A stretch of 64,000 nucleotides of DNA from Planctomycetota bacterium (GTDB taxonomy: Bacteria > Planctomycetota > UBA1135 > UBA2386), in NCBI GenBank assembly GCA_020848735.1, contig JADLHO010000087.1:49290-113289 (forward strand). Direction: 5' to 3'. Below are positions 44,679 to 52,766 of this stretch, one piece after another. Each line of letters opens with the position of its first letter. The stretch's first letter is position 1. The notes beneath the pieces were generated by a model that saw nothing but the letters and a program-made list of their open reading frames with translations, searched no databases and was not told the DNA's origin. The position numbers and the translations under genes are program-made.

Positions 44679-45928
44679 GCCCGGAGGCCCCGGCCCCGCG
44701 GCCCGGGTTCGCGCAGGCCCTGTTCGTGGCCGCGGTCGCGGTGCTCCTGCAGCTCTCGCTCTGGCCCTGGCACTTCGAGTGGGAGGCCGCCGAGCTGCTC
44801 CGGCGACTCGACGAAGGGCGCGACGGTCGCGGCGAGCGCTGGCTCCCGCACGCGCTGCTCTTCCTGACGATCGGCGCGACGCTCGCGCGGGTCCGGCCGG
44901 GCGACGGCGCGCGGGCAGGCGCACGCCTCGTGGCGCTCGCGCTGCTCGTCGAGTGCGCGCAGGTCTTCGCCCGCGGCCGGCACGCCCGCGTCTCCGACCT
45001 CGTCCTGCACCTGCTCGCCGGCGTCGTGGGCATCGCGCTCGCCACGCGCTGGCCGTTCACCGTGCGACTCACGCCGCAACGGGCGATCGGCGCGACGCTC
45101 GCGGCCGCGCTCCTGCTCCTGGCACTCGTGGCCGCCGGCTTCTCCGGCACCTCGCTCGACGGATTCGATCCCCGCTTCCCGCTCGTCGTCGGCGCCGAGC
45201 CGGATGGCACGCGGCGCTTCGACGGTGTGATCGACGAGGTCTGGCTCAGCGAACGCGCCCTGAGCGACGACGAACTCACGGCCGGCGAACGACCCGCCGA
45301 CGCGCTGCTCCCCGTGGCGAGCGCGGCCCCCTGCGCGAGCCTCGCCGCGTGGCGCGCGCGCGGCGCCTTCGGCGTGGGGCTGAGGGTCCGCCCGTCACGG
45401 CCATCCAGCGCGGCGCCGGCGACCCGCGTCACTTGCGGCGAGGGCCCCAACCGCCGCAACTGGACCCTCGCGCGCCGCGGCGACGACCTCGTCCTGCACG
45501 TGCGCTGTGCGCGCAGCGGCTGGAATGCGTCTCGGCAACCGCTCGTGTGGCGCTCGGTCTTCACGGGGGACCGCGCGCAGTCGCTCGTCGTGGCCTGGGC
45601 CGATGGCCACGCGCGCCTCGCCCAGGACGGTCGACTCGTCGGGGCGCCGATCGATCTGCTCCTCGCCGCGCGGGCGGATACCCCCGCGTCGGCCTTCCCG
45701 CCGGGCCTGCTCGGCCTGCTCGCGATCCTGCCGCTCGCGTGCTTCGCGCGCGCGCTGCCGGCACGGCGCGGCCTCGCGTTCGCCGTCGCGTGCGCGCCCG
45801 CCCTCGGCCTCGAGCTCGTGCTGGCGCAGCAGGCCGGCGTGCCCGCGCGCGCCGTCGACTTCGGCCTCGGCCTGAGCCTGGGCGTGCTCGTCCTGCGCGC
45901 CCGTCGTTCTCGGGCGAGACAGGCCTGA
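44675..45928 (+). CDS. VanZ-like membrane protein with LamG-like domain
   Basis: A 417-residue protein. An N-terminal VanZ-type membrane region (about 10-160) has hydrophobic helices and the pattern LLVECAQVFARGRHARVSDL, whose E-x-x-Q and R-x-x-S-xxD residues match VanZ-family helices. It is followed by an extracytoplasmic LamG/concanavalin-like segment (about 165-345; DGVIDEVWLSERALSDDEL is typical of LamG closing strands), and then C-terminal helices (about 345-415). The VanZ and LamG parts are rarely seen in one chain in my memory. It overlaps the flippase gene by 4 bp and probably acts with it on surface polysaccharide or export. Confidence 0.75.
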   Translation: MSPEAPAPRPGFAQALFVAAVAVLLQLSLWPWHFEWEAAELLRRLDEGRDGRGERWLPHALLFLTIGATLARVRPGDGARAGARLVALALLVECAQVFARGRHARVSDLVLHLLAGVVGIALATRWPFTVRLTPQRAIGATLAAALLLLALVAAGFSGTSLDGFDPRFPLVVGAEPDGTRRFDGVIDEVWLSERALSDDELTAGERPADALLPVASAAPCASLAAWRARGAFGVGLRVRPSRPSSAAPATRVTCGEGPNRRNWTLARRGDDLVLHVRCARSGWNASRQPLVWRSVFTGDRAQSLVVAWADGHARLAQDGRLVGAPIDLLLAARADTPASAFPPGLLGLLAILPLACFARALPARRGLAFAVACAPALGLELVLAQQAGVPARAVDFGLGLSLGVLVLRARRSRARQA

Positions 45929-45983
45929 CTCCGATCCCTATCTTCCCGCCGCCGACATCGGAAGGACCGCACCGCGCCGAGCC

Positions 45984-47033
45984 ATGAACCTCGCCTCGCC
46001 GAAGCCCTTGGCCTGCGCCCTGCTCGTCGCCGCGGGCATCTTCCTCGCCGGTCGCTCGGCGCGGACGAGCCTCGGATCGGGGGAACTCGTCGTCTTCCAC
46101 GCCCCCTCGACGGTGACGCGCAAGGCGCCACCGCTGACCGCGAACATCACCGGCCGCTGGTCGGGGGACGAGCCGCTGCGCTACCGCGTCAACGGCGGCG
46201 ATTGGCAGGAACTCGTGCCCTCGCCACCGCGCATGCAAAAGCCCTGGTTCGCGCTCGAGATCGACTCCGATCGCCTCCTCCCGCACGCGCAGAACGAGGT
46301 CGAGATCGCCGCCGGCCTGCGCGCGGAGACCCTGCGCTTCAGCTATGACCCGAGTCCCGCGCGACTGCCGATCGAGATCGATTGGTCGAAGCTCTCGGGC
46401 CGCGAACTCGAGGCCCAGGACGGCATCTGGGAGACGCTGCAGGTCGACGGCGAGTGGCGCGTGCGACCGGTGCCCGGCACCGAGGACTACGACCGTCTGC
46501 TCTGCGTCACCCCGTCCTTCAGCGGCGGGCGTCGCGTCGAGTGCGACATCGTGCTGCGCCGCGCGACCCAACCGGACCAGCTCATGGGCGTCGGCGTGCT
46601 CTCGTACTGGGCCGGCCACCCCGACGACGAAGGCGTGCGACCGCGCCGCGGCTGGTCCTTCGCGATCGGTTGGTACTACACGCTGTACGGCGCCGTCGGC
46701 ATGGAGTTCTCGCACAAGGCCGGCGGGGCGCCCTATCACTGGGTGAGCTCATACCGCAACGAGTACATGCCGCCGAACGTGCCGCACCGGCTCGTGATGG
46801 AGTCCTGGGCCGAGCGCGGCGCCGAGGGTGTCGCGAAGCGTTATCGGGCGCGGCTGAAGTGGTGGCCGCGCGGTGAGGACGAGCCGGGTGAGTGGCAGGA
46901 GATCGTCGATCGGCCGGGTGGGGAGCTGCTCGAGTCGGAGTACTGCGTGGCGCTGGTCGCGCATCGGTGTCAGGCGGAGTTCGGCGCGGTGCGGGTCACC
47001 GCGATCGACGACGTCGTGGTCGAGTCCCGCTGA
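45984..47033 (+). CDS. Secreted protein of unknown function near surface genes
   Basis: A 349-residue protein with an N-terminal helix (about 8-24) that could be a signal peptide or anchor, and a body rich in beta-strand-like sequence. It has a short Ig-like region near the N-terminus (about 50-125) and a large domain with aromatic patches (WSFAIGWYYTLYG, PYHWVSSYRNEYMPP) reminiscent of concanavalin-type lectins. I do not recognise a family. It follows the VanZ/LamG gene by 55 bp on the same strand; a TATCTT at 45939-45944 is a weak -10 candidate. Confidence 0.6.
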   Translation: MNLASPKPLACALLVAAGIFLAGRSARTSLGSGELVVFHAPSTVTRKAPPLTANITGRWSGDEPLRYRVNGGDWQELVPSPPRMQKPWFALEIDSDRLLPHAQNEVEIAAGLRAETLRFSYDPSPARLPIEIDWSKLSGRELEAQDGIWETLQVDGEWRVRPVPGTEDYDRLLCVTPSFSGGRRVECDIVLRRATQPDQLMGVGVLSYWAGHPDDEGVRPRRGWSFAIGWYYTLYGAVGMEFSHKAGGAPYHWVSSYRNEYMPPNVPHRLVMESWAERGAEGVAKRYRARLKWWPRGEDEPGEWQEIVDRPGGELLESEYCVALVAHRCQAEFGAVRVTAIDDVVVESR

Positions 47034-47052
47034 TCCGCGACCCCGGCGGCGT

Positions 47053-48546
47053 TCAACGGCGGGACGCCGCGAACGCCGCCCCGAGCAGCAGGAGCACCGC
47101 GAGCCCCACTCCGATCACGAGCGTGTGGTTCTTCGCCGTGGGCAACTCGATCGTGCGCGCCGGGTCGACCTGGTGCAGCTCGCTCGGATCGAAGCGCTCG
47201 AGTTCACCGCTGCCTTCGATCACGACCGGCGCGCGGTCCCCCTTGCCCGTCGCGATGCGGTACGCCGCCGCGGTGCCGACCATCCCCGCTTCGCCGAGAT
47301 CCGAGCGCGCGCCGACCACGAGTTCGTGTTGGCCGGGCTCCACCTCGCCGAGCTCGCAGACCGAGAAGCCGAACTCGGCCTTCGGGTGACGGCCGCGCAG
47401 GGTGAACAGGGGTTCGCCGCTCGCGCCGGAGAAGCCGCGCGCGGCGCCGCGGTCGGCGTCGGCGGCCTCCGGGCCGTTCGTCGGGCCGTCCTCGAGCGGC
47501 GAGCCGACGACGAAGTCGGGCTTGCCGTCGCCGTCGAGATCGTCCGCGCCGTGGACGGCCCAACCGAAGCGGGCCTCGGCCTGCGCGCCGATCAGCTTCT
47601 GCAGCCTCGCGCCCGTCTTGCCGGAGAACACGTAGACGGCGCCGCAGTCGTTCGAACCGGCGTCGTGGAAGGGTGCGCCGCAGAGCAGGTCCGGAACGCC
47701 ATCGCCGTCGAGGTCGCCGAGCTTCGCGACGCACCAGCCGAGGCGATCGCCCGCGGCCTCGCCCTCGATGCGGTGGAGCAGCGCTCCGCTGCGACCCGAG
47801 TGAAGCCGCACGTAGCCGGGCTTGCCGTCGACCTTGTGCCCGGGTGCTCCGATGAGCAGGTCGTTCGCACCGTCGCCGTCGACGTCGCCGATGGCACGAC
47901 AGAACCAACCGAATTGGTCGTCGTCGGCGTCGCCGCGCAGCACGTGGAGCACCGCACCGGTGGAGCCGAGCCGGACCTCGAGGAAGCCGCGGTTGCGACC
48001 GTGCGAGTCGTCGCCCGGGCAACCCGCGGCGATCTCCGCGCGGCCGTCGCCGTCGAGGTCACCGAGCCCCGCGACCGCGAGGCCGTAGAAGTCATAGTGA
48101 TCGTGGCCGATGAACGTGTGCAGCCGCGCGCCCGTCTTGCCGGAGTACACCCGCGCGTGGCCGATGAACGAGCGTTCGGGGCCCACGCCGCCGAGCACGC
48201 CGCAGACGAGGTCGGGGCGTCCGTCGCCGTCGACGTCGCCCGCGCCATCGGCGCCGAAGCCGAGTTCGTCGCCCTTGCCGGGGCCGAGCCAGGTGAAGAG
48301 CACGGCACGCGTCCGGCCCGAGCGCAGTTCGAGGGCGCCGGCCTTCTCGGTCGTCCGCGGGTCGATCGGAGAACCGATCAGGAGCTCGGGATACCCGTCC
48401 CCGTCGACGTCGCCCGCGTTCGTCACGGTCGAGCCGAACTGCGCGTTCGGCGCCTTGCCGACGAAGACATAGCTCGGCGTCTGGGCGACGGCGAAGGCAG
48501 TCGAGAGGCCGAGAGCGAGGGCGAACCCGCGGGTGGGGAGGGACAT
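47053..48546 (-). CDS. FG-GAP (integrin alpha-like) repeat protein with C-terminal anchor
   Basis: A 497-residue exported protein: signal peptide (about 1-21), then seven FG-GAP beta-propeller blades. Six carry a clear DxDGDG calcium-binding loop (GDVDGDGYPE, GDVDGDGRPD, GDLDGDGRAE, GDVDGDGAND, GDLDGDGVPD, DDLDGDGKPD) and the seventh is degenerate (GEVEPGQHE). A final hydrophobic helix (about 473-490) followed by Arg-Arg would anchor it in a membrane. The repeats resemble the extracellular propeller of alpha integrins. Such proteins are common in Planctomycetota and are thought to be surface or adhesion proteins. Confidence 0.88.
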   Translation of the reverse strand: MSLPTRGFALALGLSTAFAVAQTPSYVFVGKAPNAQFGSTVTNAGDVDGDGYPELLIGSPIDPRTTEKAGALELRSGRTRAVLFTWLGPGKGDELGFGADGAGDVDGDGRPDLVCGVLGGVGPERSFIGHARVYSGKTGARLHTFIGHDHYDFYGLAVAGLGDLDGDGRAEIAAGCPGDDSHGRNRGFLEVRLGSTGAVLHVLRGDADDDQFGWFCRAIGDVDGDGANDLLIGAPGHKVDGKPGYVRLHSGRSGALLHRIEGEAAGDRLGWCVAKLGDLDGDGVPDLLCGAPFHDAGSNDCGAVYVFSGKTGARLQKLIGAQAEARFGWAVHGADDLDGDGKPDFVVGSPLEDGPTNGPEAADADRGAARGFSGASGEPLFTLRGRHPKAEFGFSVCELGEVEPGQHELVVGARSDLGEAGMVGTAAAYRIATGKGDRAPVVIEGSGELERFDPSELHQVDPARTIELPTAKNHTLVIGVGLAVLLLLGAAFAASRR

Positions 48547-48717
48547 CGGCGGGGGAGTCTATCTCGCGCCTGCGCACGCGGTCGCGGCGGCGATCACAGC
48601 GCGCGTTCGCGAGCTGCGGAACGCCCGTGCATGACGGGGCGTGCGCGACGATCATCCGCGCCCGCATGTCCGTCGCCCAAGCGTCGGCGCGCGTGACCCC
48701 TCTCTGCAGATGCCCGC

Positions 48718-49107
48718 ATGAGCAAGCTCCACTCCGTCCAGACCGAGCACGCGCCCGCGGCGATCGGTCCCTACTCGCAGGCCGTGGTGCATGCGAACGT
48801 CGCCTACTGCTCCGGCCAGATCGCGCTCGATCCGGGGAGCGGCAAGCTGATCGAGGGCGACGTGCGCGCGCAGACCGATCGCGTGCTGAAGAACCTCGCG
48901 GCCGTGCTCGCGGCGGCGGGCAGCGGTCTCGACCGCGTTCTGAAGACGACGATCTTCCTCGCCGACATGGCGGACTTCGCGGTCGTGAACGAGGTCTACG
49001 CGCAGCACTTCGGGGCGAGTCGCCCCGCGCGTGCCACGGTCGCCGTGCGGACGCTCCCGCGCAACGCGTTGGTCGAGATCGATTGCATCGCGGCGGTCGG
49101 CTCGTGA
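48718..49107 (+). CDS. ridA: RidA-family imine/enamine deaminase
   Basis: A 129-residue YjgF/RidA protein that hydrolyses reactive enamine/imine intermediates from PLP enzymes such as threonine dehydratase. Family features are GPYSQAV, the SGQIAxDP segment, and the C-terminal RPARATVAV arginine near the active cleft followed by LVEIDCIA. Length is typical. It overlaps the next gene by 4 bp (GTGA at 49104-49107). Confidence 0.94.
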   Translation: MSKLHSVQTEHAPAAIGPYSQAVVHANVAYCSGQIALDPGSGKLIEGDVRAQTDRVLKNLAAVLAAAGSGLDRVLKTTIFLADMADFAVVNEVYAQHFGASRPARATVAVRTLPRNALVEIDCIAAVGS

Positions 49108-50195
49108 TCGGCAGCCGTGGCGGACGCTCGGTCGTCGCCGCGGTGATCACGCTCCTCGCGGTCCTCTTGCCGGCGTTGCGCGCCGGGGCCGCGATCGACG
49201 GCGTGCCCCGCGACGGGGAACTCGCGCGCGTCGGCGCGGCGATCGTCGCGGTGCAGGGGCCCTCGCCCGGTCCCGACGCCCTGCTTCTCGCGCTCTTCGC
49301 GGGCGACGACCCCGCGCCTTTAGCGGTGCAACGGCGCCTGCCGGTCGCGCGGCTCGCGGCGGTGCTCGCGGTCTTCGTCTGCAGCGCCGGTCTCTGGCTT
49401 GCGGTGAGCGTCGCGCTCGGTCGCATGCACGCGTTGCTCGCGTGCGTCGCGTATGCGTTCGCACCACCGGTCGCCGTGGACGGTTTCGTCCTGCGCGGCG
49501 AACTCGCGTGCGCGGTCTTCGCGGCGCTCGCGACGTTGCTGCTCGTGCTCATGCCCGCGCGCGTGCGTCAGGCGCGGCGTCGACGCGGGCCGATCGCCTG
49601 GTCGGGCATCGCGTTGCACGCGGTCGCGGCCGGCACCGCGCTCGGCCTCGCCGTCGCGAGCGCCCCCGAGTTCGGCGTGTGGGTCTTCCTGCCGGGGCTC
49701 GCGATGCTCGTCGCGGTGCTCGGCGCGGCGCGCGCCTTCGTGCGCGTGCTGCGGCGCTTCCGTGGCCTGGTCCTGCCGTTCCAGGCGGTCGCGCTCCGCA
49801 TCGCGCCCTACGTCGTCACCACGCTCGCGAGCTTCGCCGCGGCGCTGTTCACGCTGGACCGGACCCTGACGACCGAGTCGCAGTCGGCGCAGGACGCGCT
49901 GCTGCCGGCGGCACCGCTGCTGCGCGGTCTCTGGCTCGCGCTCGCCGTGCTCGGCGCGCTGCGGCTCGGCTACGTGATCGCGTTCTCGCGTCGCCGCGCC
50001 GCGTCGCCCGACGCGCGGGCGCTGCTCGCGATCGCCGTCGCCGTGCCGCTGGTGCAGCGGCTCGCGCGGGGCAGCGGACTCGATGCGATGCCCGCGACGG
50101 CCGCGCTCGCCGTGCTGGTGGGCGAAGGCGCGTGGCTGCTCGCGTTCGCCGCCGCGGCTCGCCTCTCGGGGTTCCGGCGGCGAGCCGTGGTCTGA
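49104..50195 (+). CDS. Polytopic membrane protein of unknown function
   Basis: A 363-residue hydrophobic protein with about eight or nine predicted helices and no motif I recognise. The start is a GTG inside the ridA stop, so the two are translationally coupled. A mid-region with basic loops (RVRQARRRRG, RVLRRFRG) suggests cytoplasmic loops there. It could be a small transporter or a glycosyltransferase-like scaffold, but nothing supports a specific call. It is convergent with the TlpA-like gene, 3 bp away. Confidence 0.62.
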   Translation: MIGSRGGRSVVAAVITLLAVLLPALRAGAAIDGVPRDGELARVGAAIVAVQGPSPGPDALLLALFAGDDPAPLAVQRRLPVARLAAVLAVFVCSAGLWLAVSVALGRMHALLACVAYAFAPPVAVDGFVLRGELACAVFAALATLLLVLMPARVRQARRRRGPIAWSGIALHAVAAGTALGLAVASAPEFGVWVFLPGLAMLVAVLGAARAFVRVLRRFRGLVLPFQAVALRIAPYVVTTLASFAAALFTLDRTLTTESQSAQDALLPAAPLLRGLWLALAVLGALRLGYVIAFSRRRAASPDARALLAIAVAVPLVQRLARGSGLDAMPATAALAVLVGEGAWLLAFAAAARLSGFRRRAVV

Positions 50196-50198
50196 CGC

Positions 50199-51317
50199 TC
50201 AGGACTTGCCGAGCGCACGCTCGATCGCGTCGCGCAGCTCGGTGCGGCCGTCGGCATCGTCGATCCACGCGCTGGTCACCGCGAGCTTGCCCTGGCGATC
50301 GATGAGGAGCAGTTCGGGGAGCCGCTCGACGCCGAGCCGCAGCGCGAGATCGGTCGCGAGGCCGCGGCCGTCGAAGAGCTGCGGCCAGACCCGCCCCGTC
50401 GAACTCGCCAGCGCCGTCGCGCGCGCGCGATCCTCGAGGGCGGCCACGCCGACGATCACGAGGCCGCGCTCGGCGTAGTCCGCGTGCAGCTTCGCGAGGA
50501 AGGGGCCCGCCCGCTCGGCGCGTTCCCCCCAGAACTCCACGAGGACCACCTTCCCCGCGAGTTCGCTGAGCGCGATGCGTTGCCCGTCGAGGCTCGTCCC
50601 CGCGAAGGGGATCGCCGCGTCGCCGGGCTTGCTCTCGAGCGCGCGCAGGCGATCGCGGGCGACGCCGCCCCAGTAGGTCTTCGGATAGGCCTTCTCGAGG
50701 GCCTTCAGCTCCTCGACCCAGGCATCCTCCTCGACGTCCTCGCGCGCGCGTGTGCAGTTCACGCGGTACCAGGCGACGTGGGCGCGCGCTTCGTCGTCCT
50801 TCGCCGCTGCCGTCGCAGCCGCGAAGATGCCCTCGGCGCGCGGCAGGTCGACGAGCCGCGTCGCGAGGAAGATCGCGAGCGCCATGCGCTGCTCGAGGGG
50901 GGCTTCGGCATCGACCGCGGCCACGGTGAGGCGCTCGCGCAGCGCGTCGTCGCCGAGGCGCGCCGCGAGCTCGGCGGCCGCGACCAGCGCGAGCGGTGCC
51001 GTCGCGGCGGGGTCGAAGCCGAGGAGGGCCGACTTCGCCGCGTCGGTCTTGCCGACGTCGAGCCACACGTTCGCGAGCATGAGCCGCGCGTTCGCGGCGT
51101 CGTCGCCCTTGCTCGCGGCGAGGAAGCGTTCGAGCTGTGCCGCGGCGCTCGTCGCGAGCTTCTGCACGTCGTCGAACGCGAGGCGCCCGTCCTTCGCGCG
51201 GACGAGCGCGTCGCGTTCGGCGTCGAGGCGGGTCTTCAGTTCGGCGAAGCCACCCTGCGCGCGCAGGGCGGCGAGGATCGAGAGGACGGCGATCGCCGTG
51301 TTCAGCAGTCTTCGCAT
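50199..51317 (-). CDS. TlpA/thioredoxin-like protein lacking the CxxC active site
   Basis: A 372-residue exported protein (signal peptide about 1-20, ending ALRAQ). A helical, tetratricopeptide-like N-terminal region (about 25-230) precedes a TlpA/AhpC-TSA-type thioredoxin fold (about 236-372). The redox motif WCxxC is replaced by FWGERAERAGP (262-272), so no redox cysteine is present; the only cysteine is Cys188, outside the fold. The cis-proline region (ERLPELLLID) and the rest of the fold are kept. It is therefore probably a non-redox binding or scaffold protein. The stop is 3 bp from the convergent membrane protein gene. Confidence 0.82.
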   Translation of the reverse strand: MRRLLNTAIAVLSILAALRAQGGFAELKTRLDAERDALVRAKDGRLAFDDVQKLATSAAAQLERFLAASKGDDAANARLMLANVWLDVGKTDAAKSALLGFDPAATAPLALVAAAELAARLGDDALRERLTVAAVDAEAPLEQRMALAIFLATRLVDLPRAEGIFAAATAAAKDDEARAHVAWYRVNCTRAREDVEEDAWVEELKALEKAYPKTYWGGVARDRLRALESKPGDAAIPFAGTSLDGQRIALSELAGKVVLVEFWGERAERAGPFLAKLHADYAERGLVIVGVAALEDRARATALASSTGRVWPQLFDGRGLATDLALRLGVERLPELLLIDRQGKLAVTSAWIDDADGRTELRDAIERALGKS

Positions 51318-51341
51318 GATGGTGGGAGGGTGGCGCGCGAC

Positions 51342-51370
51342 GTGACCGTGCGCGGCGAGCGCCCTAATCT
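51342..51370 (+). promoter_or_regulatory. Sigma70-like promoter for the tandem ABC ATPase gene
   Basis: GTGACC at 51342-51347 (four of six matches to TTGACA) and TAATCT at 51365-51370 are separated by 17 bp. The start codon is 25 bp further on. It lies in the 78-bp divergent gap with the TlpA-like gene. The matches are partial, so confidence is moderate. Confidence 0.4.
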
Positions 51371-51395
51371 AGCGCCGCCGCGCGGTGCGGCGTCG

Positions 51396-52766
51396 ATGCA
51401 CGATCCCGACCTCCTGCGCGCGCGGCCCATTCCACCCGAGTCCAGCCCGGCACTCGTCGTCCGCGGGCTGCAGCTCACGCGCGGCACCGGGTTCTCGCTG
51501 AGCGTCGATGCGCTCGAGCTCGCCGCGGGGGATTGCGTCGCGATCGCGGGCCCGTCCGGCTGCGGCAAGAGCAGCCTGCTCGACGCCGTGATCGGTCTGC
51601 GCCGCCCCGGCGATCCGCTGCACGTCACCGGCGAGGTCCACGTCGGGGGTCGGCCGCGCGCCGCCACCGACTCCGCGGCGCACCGCGCCTGGTTGCGCGA
51701 GCTCGTGGCCGTCGTGCCCCAGGACGCGCGCGCTGCGCTCGACCCGCTCGCGAGTCTCGGCGAGCAGCTCGTGCGGCATCTCGGCCCGCGCGCCGACGCC
51801 GACATCGACGGCGCCTTCGCGCGGCTCGGCCTCGCGACGGGTGCCGCGTTCCGCGCGCGTCGGCCTCACGAGATCTCCGGTGGCCAGGCGCAGCGCGTCC
51901 TGCTCGCGCTCGCTTTGCTCCGCCAACCGGCGCTCTGCCTCTGCGACGAACCCACCGCCGGTCTCGACGCCCCGCGGGTCGCCGAGCTCGCGACGGCCTT
52001 CGGCGCGCTGCGTGCGGCCAGCTCCCGCACGGCCCTCCTCGTCCTCGGGCACGATCACGACTTCGCGGCGCGGCTCGGTGCGCGGCGGCTGTGCCTCGCG
52101 GCGGGCCGACTGCGCGAAGACGACCCGGAGCCCGAGCCCTGGCCGCGGCGCGGGCCGGCGGTGATCGGCGACCCGCTGCTCGCGTGCCGTGACCTCGAGC
52201 TGCGCCTCGGCGCGCGGACGATCGTCCGCGACCTCTCGCTCGAGCTCCGCGAGGGCGAGATCGTCGCCCTGCTCGGCCCGTCCGGTGCCGGGAAGACCAC
52301 GCTCGCGCGCGCGCTCGCCGGCCATCTCCGGCCGCACGCCGGTGCGGTGCACTGCGCGGTGCCGCGCCGCGCGGTGCAGCTCCTGTTCCAGGACGCCGCG
52401 GGATCGCTCACGCCGGGCCGCAGCATCCGCCGCCTCTGCGAGGAGGTCGCGGCGCGCGGGACCGCGATCGCGGTGCTCGCGGAGCGCCTCGGGCTCGGGG
52501 CGTCGCTGCTGGAGCGCAGCGTCGAGGATCTCTCGGGCGGCGAACGCCGACGGGCGGCCTTGCTGCGCGCGCTCGTCGCCGCACCGCGGGTGCTCGTGCT
52601 CGACGAACCGACGAGCAACCTCGACCGCGCCCGCGCGTGCGAGGTCGTCGAGCTCCTGCTCGAGCGGCGCGCGCACGAGCGTTGCGCCATGCTCTGGATC
52701 ACGCACGACGACGGCCTCGCCGCACACGTGGCGGACCGCATCGTGCGGCTCGAAGAGATGCCATGA
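51396..52766 (+). CDS. Fused tandem ABC ATPase (DppDF-like)
   Basis: A 456-residue cytoplasmic protein with two nucleotide-binding domains in one chain. NBD1 has Walker A GPSGCGKSS at 52-60, signature ISGGQAQR and Walker B LCLCDEP. NBD2 has Walker A GPSGAGKTT at 294-302, signature LSGGERRR and Walker B LVLDEP. The arrangement resembles fused oligopeptide/nickel importer ATPases (DppD/DppF, or YejF-like). No permease or binding protein is adjacent, so its partners are elsewhere, or it is an orphan subunit. The stop overlaps the M16-like start (ATGA at 52763-52766). Confidence 0.88.
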   Translation: MHDPDLLRARPIPPESSPALVVRGLQLTRGTGFSLSVDALELAAGDCVAIAGPSGCGKSSLLDAVIGLRRPGDPLHVTGEVHVGGRPRAATDSAAHRAWLRELVAVVPQDARAALDPLASLGEQLVRHLGPRADADIDGAFARLGLATGAAFRARRPHEISGGQAQRVLLALALLRQPALCLCDEPTAGLDAPRVAELATAFGALRAASSRTALLVLGHDHDFAARLGARRLCLAAGRLREDDPEPEPWPRRGPAVIGDPLLACRDLELRLGARTIVRDLSLELREGEIVALLGPSGAGKTTLARALAGHLRPHAGAVHCAVPRRAVQLLFQDAAGSLTPGRSIRRLCEEVAARGTAIAVLAERLGLGASLLERSVEDLSGGERRRAALLRALVAAPRVLVLDEPTSNLDRARACEVVELLLERRAHERCAMLWITHDDGLAAHVADRIVRLEEMP

